From positions 952,001-1,016,000 of the forward strand of contig NZ_HE611064.1 in the NCBI RefSeq assembly GCF_000285595.1: a DNA stretch of 64,000 bases. The letters run 5' to 3'. The stretch's first letter is position 1. The number at the start of each line of letters is the position of its first letter. The notes below the pieces were generated by a model. It searched no databases and was not told where the DNA came from. It saw nothing but the letters and a program-made list of their open reading frames with translations. The position numbers and the translations under genes were made by a program. Shown here in pieces: positions 63,698 through 64,000 of the stretch. The DNA comes from Kurthia senegalensis (lineage in GTDB: Bacteria > Bacillota > Bacilli > Bacillales_A > Planococcaceae).

Positions 63698-63720
63698 TGT
63701 TTTGAATACGGTTCAATTCC

Positions 63721-63749
63721 TTGCATGCGTAGGTTCGATGCAGTATAGT
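63721..63749 (+). promoter_or_regulatory. Promoter of the terminal ncRNA candidate
   Basis: TTGCAT and TATAGT with a 17-bp spacer. It lies just after the end of the HD-domain gene and points into a stretch without ORFs but rich in pairing. Transcription would start near 63756. Confidence 0.6.
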
Positions 63750-63755
63750 ATAACT

Positions 63756-64000
63756 ACAGGCTGCATTGCTCGTAATAATATTAAGTTTTAACCTTTGATC
63801 TGTAATAGGGAGTTTTAGATAGAGAGTGGACTGGCATGCCTTACGGAATCGTAAGGACAAACACGAAGCTCTTTGCGAACACCCACTTTGAGGAGTGGTG
63901 GTTTAAAACTTTCAATGTAATGACTTACGGCAAAAGCGGCTTTTATATTGAATGAACAGATTCATCCAATAACACAGCATCTCATATGAGATGCTGTGTT
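63756..64000 (+). ncRNA. Structured small RNA candidate, possibly 6S RNA
   Basis: No ORF fits. Distant parts pair into a rod: CATTG (63763) with CAATG near 63916, and AAGTTTTAACC (63783-63793) with GGTTTAAAACTT near 63900-63912 (one bulge). In between are an unpaired region and an apical hairpin CCTTACG-GAAT-CGTAAGG (63839-63856). A long outer stem, an open middle and an apical stem are the 6S RNA layout, and the size of about 200 nt fits. The window ends with the perfect hairpin ACAGCATCTCAT / ATGAGATGCTGT, probably the terminator. Homology to 6S RNA is inferred from shape only; tmRNA, RNase P RNA and SRP RNA cores are absent. Confidence 0.45.
63971..64000 (+). terminator. Perfect hairpin at the window end
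   Basis: AACACAGCATCTCAT and its exact complement abut with no loop spacer (15 bp, minimal turn). Whether a T-run follows cannot be seen because the window ends. Confidence 0.5.

Noticed and set aside
63800..63960. GTTTTAGATAGAG followed later by TTTAAAAC, which recalls a type II CRISPR repeat with tracrRNA anti-repeat.
   Set aside because: No repeat array, no cas gene in view, and the pairing is better explained by one rod-shaped RNA. Sequence beyond the window would be needed to reopen this.

Overview
The window is chromosomal DNA of a low-GC, AT-rich Gram-positive bacterium of the order Bacillales. Strong AGGAGG-type ribosome binding sites, GTG and TTG starts, Spx, LiaFSR, HelD, PdaC-like and PBP3-like proteins, an S-box and NrdR, Fur and MntR sites all fit this. 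The mix would suit the Caryophanaceae/Planococcaceae (for example a Kurthia relative), but the sequence alone does not name a genus. Most of it is ordinary core and accessory metabolism. I see no phage, no CRISPR array, no recognisable defence cluster and no tRNA or rRNA.

Layout. 0-13 kb: end of an ABC-F ATPase, a YitT-family membrane protein, an Spx variant with CxxS instead of CxxC next to a MarR regulator, an ECF sigma factor without an adjacent anti-sigma factor, a CNNM/CorC-type membrane protein, an M20 dipeptidase, a large secreted repeat protein, and an MMPL transporter plus nitroreductase operon facing a TetR regulator. 13-22 kb: DUF2804 protein, HelD, a double-GNAT protein, and an operon of a heterodimeric ABC exporter followed by a FusB-type EF-G-binding protein, preceded by a possible 20-codon leader peptide.

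22-27 kb is a decaying stretch. A PAS-PAS-GGDEF-EAL gene and a PdaC-like polysaccharide deacetylase gene are both broken, each time by an apparent loss of one A from an A-run, and an internally deleted IS1182-type element follows directly. 27-36 kb: aldehyde dehydrogenase, AIM24-like protein, hydroxyacid dehydrogenase, class I ribonucleotide reductase with a canonical pair of NrdR boxes, and UppP.

36-45 kb: a liaI/liaH/liaF/liaS/liaR cell-envelope stress operon; an HTH-TPR regulator of RNPP-like architecture with an unannotated 37-codon ORF nearby; and a methionine locus with SAM-I riboswitch, metY, a 48-bp tandem repeat array and a homoserine dehydrogenase lacking an ACT domain. 45-53 kb: nitroreductase, a large membrane protein I do not recognise, a YhhN-like protein, PepT, a truncated EmrE-like transporter, a Fur-boxed FhuF-like reductase, an MntR-boxed Nramp transporter and an EamA transporter. 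53-60 kb: nucleoside hydrolase plus ribokinase, then a cluster probably concerned with peptide or peptidoglycan-peptide breakdown (dipeptide epimerase, GNAT, divergent regulator with a perfect 11-5-11 operator palindrome, M20D amidohydrolase). 60-64 kb: a PBP3-type class B penicillin-binding protein, a short element sharing its ends with the IS remnant, a small membrane protein, a YfbR-like HD phosphohydrolase and a structured non-coding RNA candidate (possibly 6S RNA) running off the end.

The best candidates for something new are the 37-codon peptide beside the HTH-TPR regulator, the 48-bp repeat array between metY and hom, the CxxS Spx and the exporter-FusB operon. None amounts to a demonstrated new system.
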